Made by a program: the position numbers and the translations under genes. A DNA stretch of 64,000 nucleotides from positions 186,001 to 250,000 of the forward strand of contig JAHRFD010000004.1 of NCBI GenBank assembly GCA_020882975.1, given 5' to 3'. Positions 17,747 to 26,826 of this stretch are shown piece after piece. Within the stretch, counting starts at the first letter, position 1. Each line of letters starts with the position of its first letter. Below the pieces are notes generated by a model, which saw only the letters and a list, made by a program, of their open reading frames with translations, was not told the origin of the DNA and ran no database searches. The DNA comes from Microcoleus sp. EPA2 (GTDB lineage Bacteria > Cyanobacteriota > Cyanobacteriia > Cyanobacteriales > Microcoleaceae).

Positions 17747-19147
17747 ATGATTTCAGATAAATTTCGACGAGAATTGCGATCGCAAGCTAAACTCTGGGAA
17801 GCAGAAGGACTGATCGATACTTCATTCTACCAACAACTTGCCGATCGCTACCAATTCCACACCCTCGAAAGCGCCTCCCGCAACCGATTCCTGGGCATTC
17901 TCATCAGTCTCGGCAGCATTCTCCTCGCCCTAGGAGTCATCACGTTTGTAGCAGCAAACTGGCAAGTTTGGTCGCGAGAATCCAGAGTTGCACTGTTATT
18001 AAGTTTATTCGTAGCAGTGAATGCAGCAGGTTTCTATCTGTGGCGAATTCCCCCATCCCGCAGCAAAAACTCTAATCCAAATATACCCCGAACCAAAGGG
18101 CGAAACCAACTTTTAGGTGAAGGATTGTTGCTATTAGGAGCTCTGATTTTAGGAGCAAATATGGCACTGATGGCGCAAATGTTTCATATTGGCGGTTCTT
18201 CCTACGGACTTTTCCTCGCTTGGGGAATCGGCGTGCTCGGAATGGCTTACAGTTTGCGGTTGACTTCCTTGGGCGTTTTGTCAGCACTTTTAGTCGGTTT
18301 AGGTTATTGGCTAGCTGTGTTAGATTGGTCTTCTAAAGTCGAGTTTTCTTGGCTGGAAATTTTGGTGCGACAAATGCCGATCGCCGCCAGTATCATGTTT
18401 ATACCACTAGCTTATTGGTGTCGATCGCGTGCTATATTTGCCCTAGGTGCGATCGTCCTCATTTTTTCCCTACAAGTTTCCATCATCCAAGGGTTAAATC
18501 CAACCTGGGGCGCTGCCATTTTTTGCGCCCTACCACCCGCTTTGTTGTGGGGATACGACGATGCAATGTGGCCGAATATAGACAGCAGACTGTTTCAAGC
18601 TACCGCCCGCAGTTTAGGATTGATATTTTTGGCTGGTCTTTTTTACTTTTTTTCCTTCCACTGGCTGTGGCAAGATTCCCCCGCTCCTTCGCAGATTCCC
18701 CTGGATTGGAGTGTTTTGACAAATGTAGTTGTTTTGGGTGCTTTAACGGTGTTTGAGTGGCTGCATTTGGGACGTTTGGAACTGCGCCGACCAAAACAAA
18801 AAGGAGTGGATTTGACTACAGGTGCGATCGCCATTGCGATCGTCATCAGCGCCTTAATACCGTTTTACCATCTCAATGTTTCTCCTCTCCCCCAATTAGC
18901 AACTTTTCTGTTTAACGTTTTATTATTTCTGCTAGCGGTGGGTTTAATTCGAGAAGGTTTAGCACTAGGAAACCGCCGGAGTTTTTGGGGAGGCATGGTA
19001 TTGATAACTTTACAAATAATCAGCAGATTGTTTGAATACAATACTGAATTGTTGCTAAAATCTTTTGTATTTGTGCTGTGTGGCATTGGTGTAATTGCCG
19101 CTGGCTTGTGGTTCGAGCGACACTTCGCCACCATCAAAGACGAATAA
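17747..19147 (+). CDS. DUF2157 membrane protein
   Basis: This 466-residue protein has an N-terminal soluble domain (residues 1-45, ELRSQAKLWEAEGLIDTSFY) followed by about a dozen membrane helices starting at FLGILISLGSILLALGVITF. This is the DUF2157 architecture. Two conserved features are the N-terminal 'W..EGLI' helix and the 'GR..LLGEGLLLLGALILGA' stretch. It is followed 101 bp later by a GDYXXLXY gene, and the two families commonly occur together, suggesting a joint membrane function that is not defined. Confidence 0.85.
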   Translation: MISDKFRRELRSQAKLWEAEGLIDTSFYQQLADRYQFHTLESASRNRFLGILISLGSILLALGVITFVAANWQVWSRESRVALLLSLFVAVNAAGFYLWRIPPSRSKNSNPNIPRTKGRNQLLGEGLLLLGALILGANMALMAQMFHIGGSSYGLFLAWGIGVLGMAYSLRLTSLGVLSALLVGLGYWLAVLDWSSKVEFSWLEILVRQMPIAASIMFIPLAYWCRSRAIFALGAIVLIFSLQVSIIQGLNPTWGAAIFCALPPALLWGYDDAMWPNIDSRLFQATARSLGLIFLAGLFYFFSFHWLWQDSPAPSQIPLDWSVLTNVVVLGALTVFEWLHLGRLELRRPKQKGVDLTTGAIAIAIVISALIPFYHLNVSPLPQLATFLFNVLLFLLAVGLIREGLALGNRRSFWGGMVLITLQIISRLFEYNTELLLKSFVFVLCGIGVIAAGLWFERHFATIKDE

Positions 19148-19248
19148 AAATCATTCATCTATCTCTCTTCTCTTCCTCTGCGTTCTCTGCGTTCTCTGTG
19201 GTTTAATAATTCCGAAATAACCCTCAACAACATAACCCCTAGATAAAC

Positions 19249-19950
19249 ATGAACACCAACAACATTGATTTATTAACTGAAAATCCAGAAGAAACAAATT
19301 TGTTTCAGATTCCCCCGGAAGCCAAACGTATTCCCGCGTGGCGAATGTGGATTCCTTTATTGCTCCAAATAGGACTAATTATCACCGTACCAGCTTCGGC
19401 AGTCTACACTTTTGTCACTGGTAAAACAGTGGTTTTGCAAACAGTACCAGTAGACCCTTACGATTTAATGCGCGGATATTACCAAGTTTTGAGTTATGAT
19501 ATTTCTCAGCCAAATAATCTCGAAAAATTACCGGGATGGAAAGAGTTACCAAGCGACAACAAACCTTGTCCATCCGGTGTTGTTTGCCCACCATCAAAGA
19601 ATTACAAGGTCAAGTCGGGAACCAGTTTTTATGTGATTTTGGAATCGCCAAAAACCCAGACCAATGCTGGCCGTCCCCAAGCTTGGAAACCAGTCCGCGT
19701 TAGTTTAGAAAATCCCGCGAATTTACCTGCAAATCAAATCGCCATTCAGGGTAAATATAATGGCTGGCAGATGGAATATGGTTTGGAAACTTATTATATG
19801 CCAGAAAATGAAAGGGAAAAGGTCAATCAGGAGATTGGGGAAGCTCAAAGGGCACAGCGGGAATCTTTTGTGGTAGAAGTAAAAGTGGACAAAACAGGTC
19901 ATGCAGTGCCTGTGAGTCTGTGGGTGCGACAGCGCAATTATCGCTTTTAG
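19249..19950 (+). CDS. GDYXXLXY-domain membrane-anchored protein
   Basis: A 233-residue protein with one membrane segment (WIPLLLQIGLIITVPASAVY, about residues 42-62) and an external domain. The diagnostic motif is a variant, RGYYQVLSY, in the context VDPYDLMRGYYQVLSYD. The family is named for this motif. The partner DUF2157 protein is encoded immediately upstream. The external part ends in a conserved beta-rich segment (VVEVKVDKTGHAVPVSLWVR). Activity unknown. Confidence 0.85.
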   Translation: MNTNNIDLLTENPEETNLFQIPPEAKRIPAWRMWIPLLLQIGLIITVPASAVYTFVTGKTVVLQTVPVDPYDLMRGYYQVLSYDISQPNNLEKLPGWKELPSDNKPCPSGVVCPPSKNYKVKSGTSFYVILESPKTQTNAGRPQAWKPVRVSLENPANLPANQIAIQGKYNGWQMEYGLETYYMPENEREKVNQEIGEAQRAQRESFVVEVKVDKTGHAVPVSLWVRQRNYRF

Positions 19951-20110
19951 TTACGGGGTCGATCGACCTTTGTCACAAAATTTGAGTATTTATGCTGATT
20001 TGAGTGGGAATTACGGGCGATCGAGTCTTAAATTGCCGTAAGATATATAGACTTGTGCAAATCTTGCAAATTCAACAAGGGCACAAGTTCTGACTCTACT
20101 GGAGCTTCTC

Positions 20111-21232
20111 ATGTTAGCCTCGCTAATCTCTTCCAGACGCATACTCAAAGCCCAACTACTCGAATTTTTAGGACTCCCTGACAATTGCCCCGACCAAATA
20201 GACCACCTCGTTAGCACAATTGTATCCGCGATCGAGGTAAACCCAGCCGAACAAGAAAGATTTTGGGAGACATTCAAAAGTGAATTAGCCGTCGAGCCAG
20301 TAGAATTAGAAAAACTGCTCAAATGTTCCTCAAAAGAACGCCAACAATGGATTGAACAAGGCAAACTCCCTGTTTTAGAATATCGCACCTTCCTCAAGTC
20401 AGGAATTCATTTAGAATATCCCGTTCACGACAGAAGATTCATCTTGACTCTCTCACAAACCGATATCAATAGTTGGCGCAACGAACCAAAAGGACAGATT
20501 CAGAATAATCGCAAAACAGCTACCCCAATCAGTCGAGAAAGCCAGCAAGAAAAGGCAGACTCGCGATTAGCTTTTAGTTCAGCTTGGTCAAAAATTATTG
20601 CCGACTGGGAAGAACAAGGTTCTGCTGAAATTTCTGCAACTTTCCAGCTAGCTTACTGGACAGTTTGGGCTTCGCGGTGGGCCAAAGAAAATCAGCTTAA
20701 CAGCGCCAAAGCTATTGAACATAACGAAATTTACGAAATTCATCGGCAGCAATGGTATCAGCGCAAAAATCAAGCAGTCAAGGTACTGATTGAAATGCCC
20801 TACGCCATGCTGTACTTTTATCGTCCCCACGATGCTGATAAATTGTATCTCGAACTTTGTGACGACCACCAGGAAATGATGAAAGATGATTACTATTGGG
20901 ACAAGTGGGATTTTTTCTATCAAAACCGCAAACTGGTAAATAAGTGTCGCGACTGCGTTTACTGCGAAACCAAAGATTATTATTCCCTTTATTATCTGGA
21001 AATCAAGAGTGACAAATTTCCTGATTTTAGTTTTTCTTACCACACGCCGTACACCATTGGCAGAAAGTTTTTGCCACATCCAGAAACCCTACCTAATGTA
21101 GATCACGTCGAACAGGATGGTATTTTTCGCTTCGGGAGGCCGCTGCTGGAACAGGAGAAACTGATTCATACTGAAGAGGATGTATTGCTCAAGTTTGACG
21201 CAGCTTTAGTAGAGGCGAGAAAGTTTATTTAG
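20111..21232 (+). CDS. uncharacterised cyanobacterial protein, 373 residues
   Basis: The start at ATG 20111 has a GGAG 7-10 bp upstream. The first ~120 residues are helical with charged segments (KCSSKERQQWIEQGKLPVLE), which might be a winged-helix or adaptor domain. The C-terminal half contains a Cys cluster CRDCVYCETKDYYS that could bind zinc, and is rich in Tyr and Trp. No family is recognised. It stands alone between the GDYXXLXY gene and an inverted-repeat element. Confidence 0.6.
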   Translation: MLASLISSRRILKAQLLEFLGLPDNCPDQIDHLVSTIVSAIEVNPAEQERFWETFKSELAVEPVELEKLLKCSSKERQQWIEQGKLPVLEYRTFLKSGIHLEYPVHDRRFILTLSQTDINSWRNEPKGQIQNNRKTATPISRESQQEKADSRLAFSSAWSKIIADWEEQGSAEISATFQLAYWTVWASRWAKENQLNSAKAIEHNEIYEIHRQQWYQRKNQAVKVLIEMPYAMLYFYRPHDADKLYLELCDDHQEMMKDDYYWDKWDFFYQNRKLVNKCRDCVYCETKDYYSLYYLEIKSDKFPDFSFSYHTPYTIGRKFLPHPETLPNVDHVEQDGIFRFGRPLLEQEKLIHTEEDVLLKFDAALVEARKFI

Positions 21233-21319
21233 TGATGATAAAACTTACGCACAGCATCTACTTATAGATTTTTGTAGGGGCTGTGCGTCATATTGTTTAC
21301 GGTTGCATTGGAATGATTT

Positions 21320-21571
21320 AACCGCAGAGAGCGCAGAGGGCACAGAGGAGGAGAAGAGAGATGAATACAGGACGATACCAACGGATTTGATGTCAGCCTT
21401 AATTAATTGAGAACAATTGATGAATTTTTGAGTTTAAATTTATCCAATTTTACTACTTGAAAATCTGATTTTCGTCGCTCAAAATTGTAGCTAATCCTAT
21501 CCAATCCGTTGGCATCAGAATTATTGAGTTTTCTCTTCTTAGACTCTGCGGACTCTGCGGACTCTGCGGTT
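21320..21571. repeat. 252-bp inverted-repeat element with nested inner inverted repeat
   Basis: The outer ends are AACCGCAGAG... (21320) and ...CTCTGCGGTT (21571). Inside, GAT(A/G)CCAACGGATT(T/G)GAT occurs at 21374-21391 and inverted at 21499-21516. Half copies of the outer sequence (tctctgcg/cgcagaga runs) lie at about 19165-19205, 23305-23345 and 41190-41235. It looks like a dispersed non-autonomous repeat. The rest of the 571-bp gap (21233-21803) holds only two HIP1-rich segments. Confidence 0.5.
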
Positions 21572-21803
21572 CATAAAAAAACAGTCATCAAAAAAAAGAT
21601 AATAAGATTTTTTAAGATTAAAATCTAGGGCCGCATAGTTTAGCATAGGAATGCCAAAATGAGATTGGATCGCGATCGCCAAAAAGACCCCAATATATCA
21701 CTTCCAGGGGCAGATCGCGATCGCCCTAGGAAATTCAGAGTTAAGATTAAGATAGAATAAGCGACTAATTAGCTGCGAATTCAAGTTCTCGATCAACAGA
21801 AGT

Positions 21804-22088
21804 ATGCAAAACCAGACTGACAATGGTTTCAACAATAATTTAGTCGATCGCACCTTTGCTAGTTCAGCAATACCCGATCCGGCAGAATGGGTAAACGAAC
21901 ATCATTTTCTGGCGAATTTTGCCCATCAACTCTCCCATCTCCAACAAAATTTCTCCGATGGGGGCTGGGAAATCGGCGATAGTGGCGATCCCGGTGAGAG
22001 TCAATTAGCTATCGACATCAAGATTAGAGAAATATTGCAAGCTAGTTTTAGCGACGACTACTGGCAGTACGTCGAAGGTTTATTTTGA
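21804..22088 (+). CDS. hypothetical 94-residue acidic protein
   Basis: The protein begins MQNQTDNGFNNNLVDRTFAS, with a polar N-terminus and a C-terminal helix (IDIKIREILQASFSDDYWQY). No motif or family is recognised. The start has no strong ribosome site, but codon use matches neighbours and nothing competes with it. It is convergent with galT. Confidence 0.5.
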   Translation: MQNQTDNGFNNNLVDRTFASSAIPDPAEWVNEHHFLANFAHQLSHLQQNFSDGGWEIGDSGDPGESQLAIDIKIREILQASFSDDYWQYVEGLF

Positions 22089-22213
22089 GATGGGGAATAG
22101 GGAATAGGGAAACTAGAGGTGGTTGATTTCCCTGATACATTTACGCGACACTTTTTTGTGGCGGCGGTGCCCCTGTACTCGCCCGCCCACTGGTTAGGGC
22201 GGATCGAGAGGAA

Positions 22214-23215
22214 TTAAGAAGGAATTAAGATCGATCGCAAAAAACCCGCACTTTCCTCCGGTAAAGCAGTATTGATAAACATTCCGCTACCCAACTCAAA
22301 CCCAGCTTGCTTAGAAACCCTGGGAATAATCGCAATATACCAGTGAAAATACTTAGTACCCTGTTCCGCCGTCGGCACAGACCGGATATTATAGTTGTAA
22401 TCGGGATTATTCAATCCATAATAAAGCTTAGCCAGTACAGTTTTCAAAGTATCAGCCAAGTCAGCCATCTCTGGATCGGTAATATCATCAAAGGACGAAG
22501 CATGGCGGCGGGGAAAAATCCAAATATGAAACGGTGAAAGCGCAGCATAAGGGATAAAAGCCACAAAATGTTTACTCTCAAAAATCACCCTTTCACCAGC
22601 AGCTAATTCATCTTCCAAAGTCCGGCAAAACAAACACTCTCCGGTATCGTCAAAATATCGAATAGTTTCATCAATCCTGGTGCGAAATTGACTGGGAACA
22701 ACCGGGGTAGCTGCTATCTGCGAGTGAGGATGTTCTAGGGAAGTTCCGGCACTTTCACCATGATTTTTGAAAATAATAATTGTTTCAATATGAGGATATT
22801 TTCTAATTTCTAAATAACGCTGGCGATATACTACAAGTATATTTTTCACCTCTTCAATGCTTAACAAAGCTGTCGTCAAATCATGTCGCGGATGTTCGAC
22901 AATTACTTCGTGAATGCCCATTCCCGACATCCGGCGATGAATTCCCGAGGAAATTCTAAATCCTTCTGCGTTTGGGGAAAGGGCGGGATATTTATTGCGA
23001 ATTGCCCTGACTTTCCAGTCAGCGCGATCGCCCAAACAGAAAGTTTCCAAAGTTCCATCTTCCTCATTTCCCACACAAAACGGACAATCGGGGCGGTGGG
23101 AGGGCAGAAATTCTGTGATTTTTTTGTGGTTGGCGAATTGATCCGGTCTTTTTGCCCGTTCAGTGGCGATGATTACCCAATCTCTGGTAATTAGATTTTG
23201 TCTAAGTTCAGACAT
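22214..23215 (-). CDS. galT: galactose-1-phosphate uridylyltransferase
   Basis: The 333-residue enzyme exchanges UMP between UDP-glucose and galactose-1-phosphate in the Leloir pathway. The active-site motif HPHSQ lies at about residues 161-166 in SLEHPHSQIAATPV. A zinc-site pair Cys44-x2-Cys47 is seen in RPDCPFCVGNEEDG, and a second CxxC in ECLFCRTLEDE. The C-terminal domain has FHIWIFPRRHASSF and FHWYIAIIPR. No other galactose gene is adjacent, so it may serve UDP-sugar supply for glycans. It is monocistronic. Confidence 0.93.
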   Translation of the reverse strand: MSELRQNLITRDWVIIATERAKRPDQFANHKKITEFLPSHRPDCPFCVGNEEDGTLETFCLGDRADWKVRAIRNKYPALSPNAEGFRISSGIHRRMSGMGIHEVIVEHPRHDLTTALLSIEEVKNILVVYRQRYLEIRKYPHIETIIIFKNHGESAGTSLEHPHSQIAATPVVPSQFRTRIDETIRYFDDTGECLFCRTLEDELAAGERVIFESKHFVAFIPYAALSPFHIWIFPRRHASSFDDITDPEMADLADTLKTVLAKLYYGLNNPDYNYNIRSVPTAEQGTKYFHWYIAIIPRVSKQAGFELGSGMFINTALPEESAGFLRSILIPS

Positions 23216-23370
23216 TTTCTCACCTACATTGTTAGGGTCGAGCTGTCTTTTATTTTAGATTTTTTTTGATATTATGTCACGGGCATTTTACAAAATTTTA
23301 TAGTATTAAACCACAGAGGGCGCAGAGGACACAGAGTTAGAGAAGAGAGAGATGAATAATTATGGGACAT

Positions 23371-25443
23371 CTAATCTAGCCACTCTCTCGCTATCACTAA
23401 TAATTCATCTAAAGTTTCTACGGGCCAAAACCGCACTTTTCCATCCTCTGAAGCCGATAGTAAAAATTTTCCATCTCGACTAAAACCAACACTATAAATC
23501 GGAGTTTTTAACTCGACAAAATTTGCTTCACCGTCGCTCAAATTCCCCCGATAACCGCGATACTCTGCCAATAAATTCCCCCGCAAGTCCCACAATTTAA
23601 CAGTGCGGTCAATTGAAGCAGTGGCCAGTGTATCTCCCGTGGGGCTAAAACAGACACTCAAGACAGGTCCATCGTGTCCGGTGAATGTTACCATACAGTT
23701 GCCATAGAAATCCCACAATTTTGCAGTACCGTCATTGGATGCAGTAGCAAGGACATCTCGATGGGGGTGAAAACAGACACTCCATACAGAGTCAAGGTGT
23801 CCGATTAAAGTTGCTAAACATTTGCCTTGGAAGTTCCACAATTTGGCAGTATCGTCTCTGGAAGCAGTGGCAATTGTATCTCCCTTTGGGCTAAAATTAA
23901 CGCTTGTTACCCAGCTTTGATGTCCGGTGAAAGTCATCAAACATTTGCCCCGCAAGTTCCATAATTTGGCTGTAGCATCTCTAGAAGCAGTGGCAATTGT
24001 ATCTCCTTTTGGGCTAAAACAGACACTCCATACAGAGTCAAAATGTCCGATAAAAGTCGTTAAACATTTGCCTTGGAAGTTCCATAATTTGGCAGTTTCG
24101 TCTCTGGAAGTAGTGGCGATTCTAGGTTGATTGGGGCTGCAACTAACGCTTGTCACCCAGTCGTTGTGTCCGATAAAAGTTACTAAACATTTGCCTTGGA
24201 AGTTCCACAATTTGGCGGTGCGGTCATTGGAAGCTGTGGCGATTCTATCTTGATAGGGACTACAACTAACGCTATTTACTGATTTTTGATGTCCGCTACA
24301 AGTTACTAGGTTGTTGCCTTGTAAGTGCCACAATCTGGCGGTGCGATCGTTGGATGCTGTAGCTAGGGCATCTCCTGTGGGGCTGAAACTGAGGCTGGTG
24401 ATCCAGCTATCATGGCCGCTGAATGTTGCCAAACAGTTGCCTTGTAAGTCCCAGATTTTGGCGGTGCGATCGTTTGAAGCTGTGGCGATCGCATTTCCTG
24501 TCGGGCTAAAACTGAGGCTGGTAATCCAACTATCATGGCCTGTGAATGTGACTAAACAGTTGCCTTCTAAGTCCCACAATTTGGCGGTACCGTCATAGGA
24601 TGCTGTGGCGATCGCATTTCCTGTCGGGCTAAAACTCAAGCTAGTTACCCACCCATCATGGCCGCTGAATGTCACCAAACAGTTGCCTCGGAAGTCCCAC
24701 AGCTTGGCGGTGCGATCGTAGGATGCGGTGGCCAGTGTGTCTCCCTTGGGGCTGAGACAGACACTTGTCACCGATTGCTGATGTCCGCTGAATGTCACCA
24801 AACAATTGCCTTGGAAGTCCCACAATTTGGCAGTACCGTCATAGGAAGCCGTCGCCAGCGCAGGGACAGTGGGGCTCAGACAGACGCTAGTTACCCAGTC
24901 GTTATGGCCGGTGAAAGTCACTAGACAATTGCCTTGTAAGTCCCACAATTTGGCGGTTTTGTCATCGGATGCAGTGGCGATCCTCTTCGAGGGCTTCGCT
25001 AACGCACTTTGATTCGCGCTAAAACTAACACTATTTACCCAGTCTTTGTGTCCGCTAAAAGTCACCAAACACTTACCCTGCAAGTTCCACAATTGGGCGC
25101 TACCGTCAATGGAAGCAGTGGCGATCGCATCTTGATTCGGGCTAAAACAGACACTCCTGACGGTGCTCCGATGTCCGACAAACTGATGGCGTTCGCGAAT
25201 TTTCGAGAGAATCACCTGCAAAGCCAAAATGGGACTGGTACTGGGATAGGTAGTAACCGCCCGATGATTTAGCATCCATGTTTTTAAATTTTCCCCAGCC
25301 TTAATAGCGGCCCGCAAGGCTTCTATTTGGTGGCCGTCCGACTTAAAAAGCTCTAACGCATCGTGTCCAGCTTTTTCAATTTCCATACTTTTTAATTTGA
25401 CTTGCTGATGAGCTTCCAGTTTGGTAGGTTGGTTTTGGGTCAC
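23371..25443 (-). CDS. WD40 protein, two predicted seven-blade propellers, no ATPase domain
   Basis: A 690-residue protein with 14 WD40 blades of about 41 residues, each ending in a variant of S.D.TAKLW. The first ~80 residues (EIEKAGHDALELFKSDGHQ, ALRAAIKAGENLKTW, RERHQFVGH) are colinear with the pre-WD linker of the ATPase-WD40 protein at 26827-30489, but everything before that linker is missing. The start is GTG at 25443 with no good ribosome site; Met20 is an alternative. This suggests an ATPase-less paralogue made by partial duplication. Such propellers usually bind proteins or peptides. Confidence 0.85.
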   Translation of the reverse strand: MTQNQPTKLEAHQQVKLKSMEIEKAGHDALELFKSDGHQIEALRAAIKAGENLKTWMLNHRAVTTYPSTSPILALQVILSKIRERHQFVGHRSTVRSVCFSPNQDAIATASIDGSAQLWNLQGKCLVTFSGHKDWVNSVSFSANQSALAKPSKRIATASDDKTAKLWDLQGNCLVTFTGHNDWVTSVCLSPTVPALATASYDGTAKLWDFQGNCLVTFSGHQQSVTSVCLSPKGDTLATASYDRTAKLWDFRGNCLVTFSGHDGWVTSLSFSPTGNAIATASYDGTAKLWDLEGNCLVTFTGHDSWITSLSFSPTGNAIATASNDRTAKIWDLQGNCLATFSGHDSWITSLSFSPTGDALATASNDRTARLWHLQGNNLVTCSGHQKSVNSVSCSPYQDRIATASNDRTAKLWNFQGKCLVTFIGHNDWVTSVSCSPNQPRIATTSRDETAKLWNFQGKCLTTFIGHFDSVWSVCFSPKGDTIATASRDATAKLWNLRGKCLMTFTGHQSWVTSVNFSPKGDTIATASRDDTAKLWNFQGKCLATLIGHLDSVWSVCFHPHRDVLATASNDGTAKLWDFYGNCMVTFTGHDGPVLSVCFSPTGDTLATASIDRTVKLWDLRGNLLAEYRGYRGNLSDGEANFVELKTPIYSVGFSRDGKFLLSASEDGKVRFWPVETLDELLVIAREWLD

Positions 25444-25605
25444 GACTTCGCGGTCAGCTATTGCCAGTTATGGACTATTTTTTAGTTTCCCATAAAGTTA
25501 TCGCACTTCATTAAACTTTTTGGTAATCTTGAAAAAGGCGATCGTGGCACTAGCCTTAGACATCAATTTATTTCTGACACCCTAGATTACCTGAATTAAC
25601 TAACT

Positions 25606-25749
25606 ATGAAAGCAATTAAAGTGATGGCAACGATTGACAACCAAGGGCAATTGTGCATTGATGAACCGTTAAATTTAGAGCAAAATAGCAAAGTAGAAGT
25701 AATTGTGCTGATTCCCGAAGTGACAGAAAGTAATGAATATGAGCAATAA
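25606..25749 (+). CDS. truncated RelN-type antitoxin-like protein
   Basis: A 47-codon frame beginning MKAIKVMATIDNQGQLCIDE and ending EVTESNEYEQ. Its start matches the N-terminus of RelN-family antitoxins that I recall from cyanobacteria ('MKAIKVMATID.QGQL.LD.PL'), which are normally about 70-85 residues. The C-terminal toxin-binding part appears lost and no toxin follows directly. It sits 57 bp before another antitoxin gene on the same strand. It may be a remnant. Confidence 0.5.
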   Translation: MKAIKVMATIDNQGQLCIDEPLNLEQNSKVEVIVLIPEVTESNEYEQ

Positions 25750-25805
25750 ATCTGCTATATTTTTAAGTGTACCAATTGCCCACTGTTTCCTCCAGGTTAA
25801 TTAGT

Positions 25806-26030
25806 ATGGATCTCACTGTCACGTTGAATCAAATTACATCGCTCAGTATTGAAGACCGAATTCGGCTCGTACAAGCAATTTGGGATAGCATCGCAGCAGA
25901 GCAAGCTTACCCCAATCTTACAGAAATACAAAAACAAGAACTGGATCGGCGGATTAGCGATTCCGAAGCTAATCCAGATGATGTAATGACTTGGGAACAA
26001 ATTAAAGCTTCGATAAAAAGACGCCCATGA
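25806..26030 (+). CDS. addiction-module antitoxin (Unstab_antitox family)
   Basis: A 74-residue protein starting MDLTVTLNQITSLSIEDRIR and ending VMTWEQIKASIKRRP. The pattern 'L(s/t)..eri.lvq.iwdsia..' and the terminal 'dp....tweei...l..r' define the putative addiction-module component family. ATG 25806 is preferred over an in-frame upstream ATG at 25767 because the family starts here. Its TGA overlaps the ATG of the toxin gene in ATGA (26027-26030), the normal toxin-antitoxin coupling. The toxin is disrupted. Confidence 0.85.
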   Translation: MDLTVTLNQITSLSIEDRIRLVQAIWDSIAAEQAYPNLTEIQKQELDRRISDSEANPDDVMTWEQIKASIKRRP

Positions 26031-26741
26031 ATTATGCGCTAGTGTTTCGGCCAGAAGTTCGTGAAGAACTCGATGAGGCTTACAATTGGTACGAAAGCCA
26101 GCAGGTAGGACTTGGCGACGATTTTTTGGACTCTGTGGACGAGACGTTAAATCGAATTTGCCAGATGCCAGAATCATAAAAATTAATACGGGATGCGGGA
26201 AACTCAGTGGCTTTAGCCCTGAGAGGGAAGCGGATCGGGGACTTCAGTCCCCGTGTTCTTGAAAATATGATATGATTTGAATTGTGAGTAAGAACAAAAA
26301 CATCTACGTGTTGAAACATCCTAGTATCGGAGAAATCCCTGCAACTTAGTACACCTATTGAGAGGCAACACAAAAAGAGCTAATAATGGCAGGATGTTGA
26401 GCGTACCGTGTCTTGGCTTAGTGATGGATTCTGAAAGCATTAAAACGATGATAAAAGTAGCTAGAAACTATCGCTTGACGATTGGTGACTAGGTAGACGG
26501 CGTTTGACGGCCGTAACGAGATTAGATTGAGGTAATACACTTAGTCTAATTCTGTCAGTAGAATCTCAGTGGCGTTGACTCCCTGAGAGTGTCAAATCCA
26601 GTTGTCTATCGTGATGTTAGGCGATCTGTGGTGCGTCGCTTTCCTTATACTGTTTACTATCGGATTGTATCAAGTCGGGTGATTGTCACAGCAATTTTTC
26701 ACAGTCGGAGAGATCCCAAAGCTTGGCAAGTGCGAACATAA
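26027..26741 (+). pseudogene. ParE/RelE-family toxin gene split by a 418-bp insertion
   Basis: The first 50 codons (26027-26176) encode MNYALVFRPEVREELDEAYN through CQMPES. The remaining 48 codons (26595-26741) encode NPVVYRDVRRSVVRRFPYTV through AWQVRT and stop. Joining them directly gives a normal 98-residue ParE-type toxin with the frame intact, including the conserved RRFPY..YYRI and FHSRRDP blocks. In the present sequence a TAA follows codon 50, so the toxin is probably inactive while its antitoxin gene is intact. Confidence 0.88.
26177..26594 (+). mobile_element. 418-bp non-autonomous insertion with IS200/IS605-like hairpin ends
   Basis: The boundaries are defined by the split toxin. 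Near the left end is CTCAGTGGCTTTAGCCCTGAG (stem 26203-26207/26219-26223 plus GGC/GCC), then a perfect 8-bp hairpin CGGGGACT-tc-AGTCCCCG (26236-26253). Near the right end CTCAG...CTGAG (26565-26569/26583-26587) is followed by AGTGTCA. Both flanks share TCA, and there is no target duplication. Subterminal hairpins, no duplication and a short TCA target fit IS200/IS605. No transposase or TnpB frame remains. Confidence 0.65.
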
Positions 26742-26826
26742 ATAAATGTTTGCAAGAGTCTGGCTAGTCTTTGACTTGTATCATTGCTTAAACTTGGGAA
26801 ACTAAAATTTACGTCAATTGCAGGCG

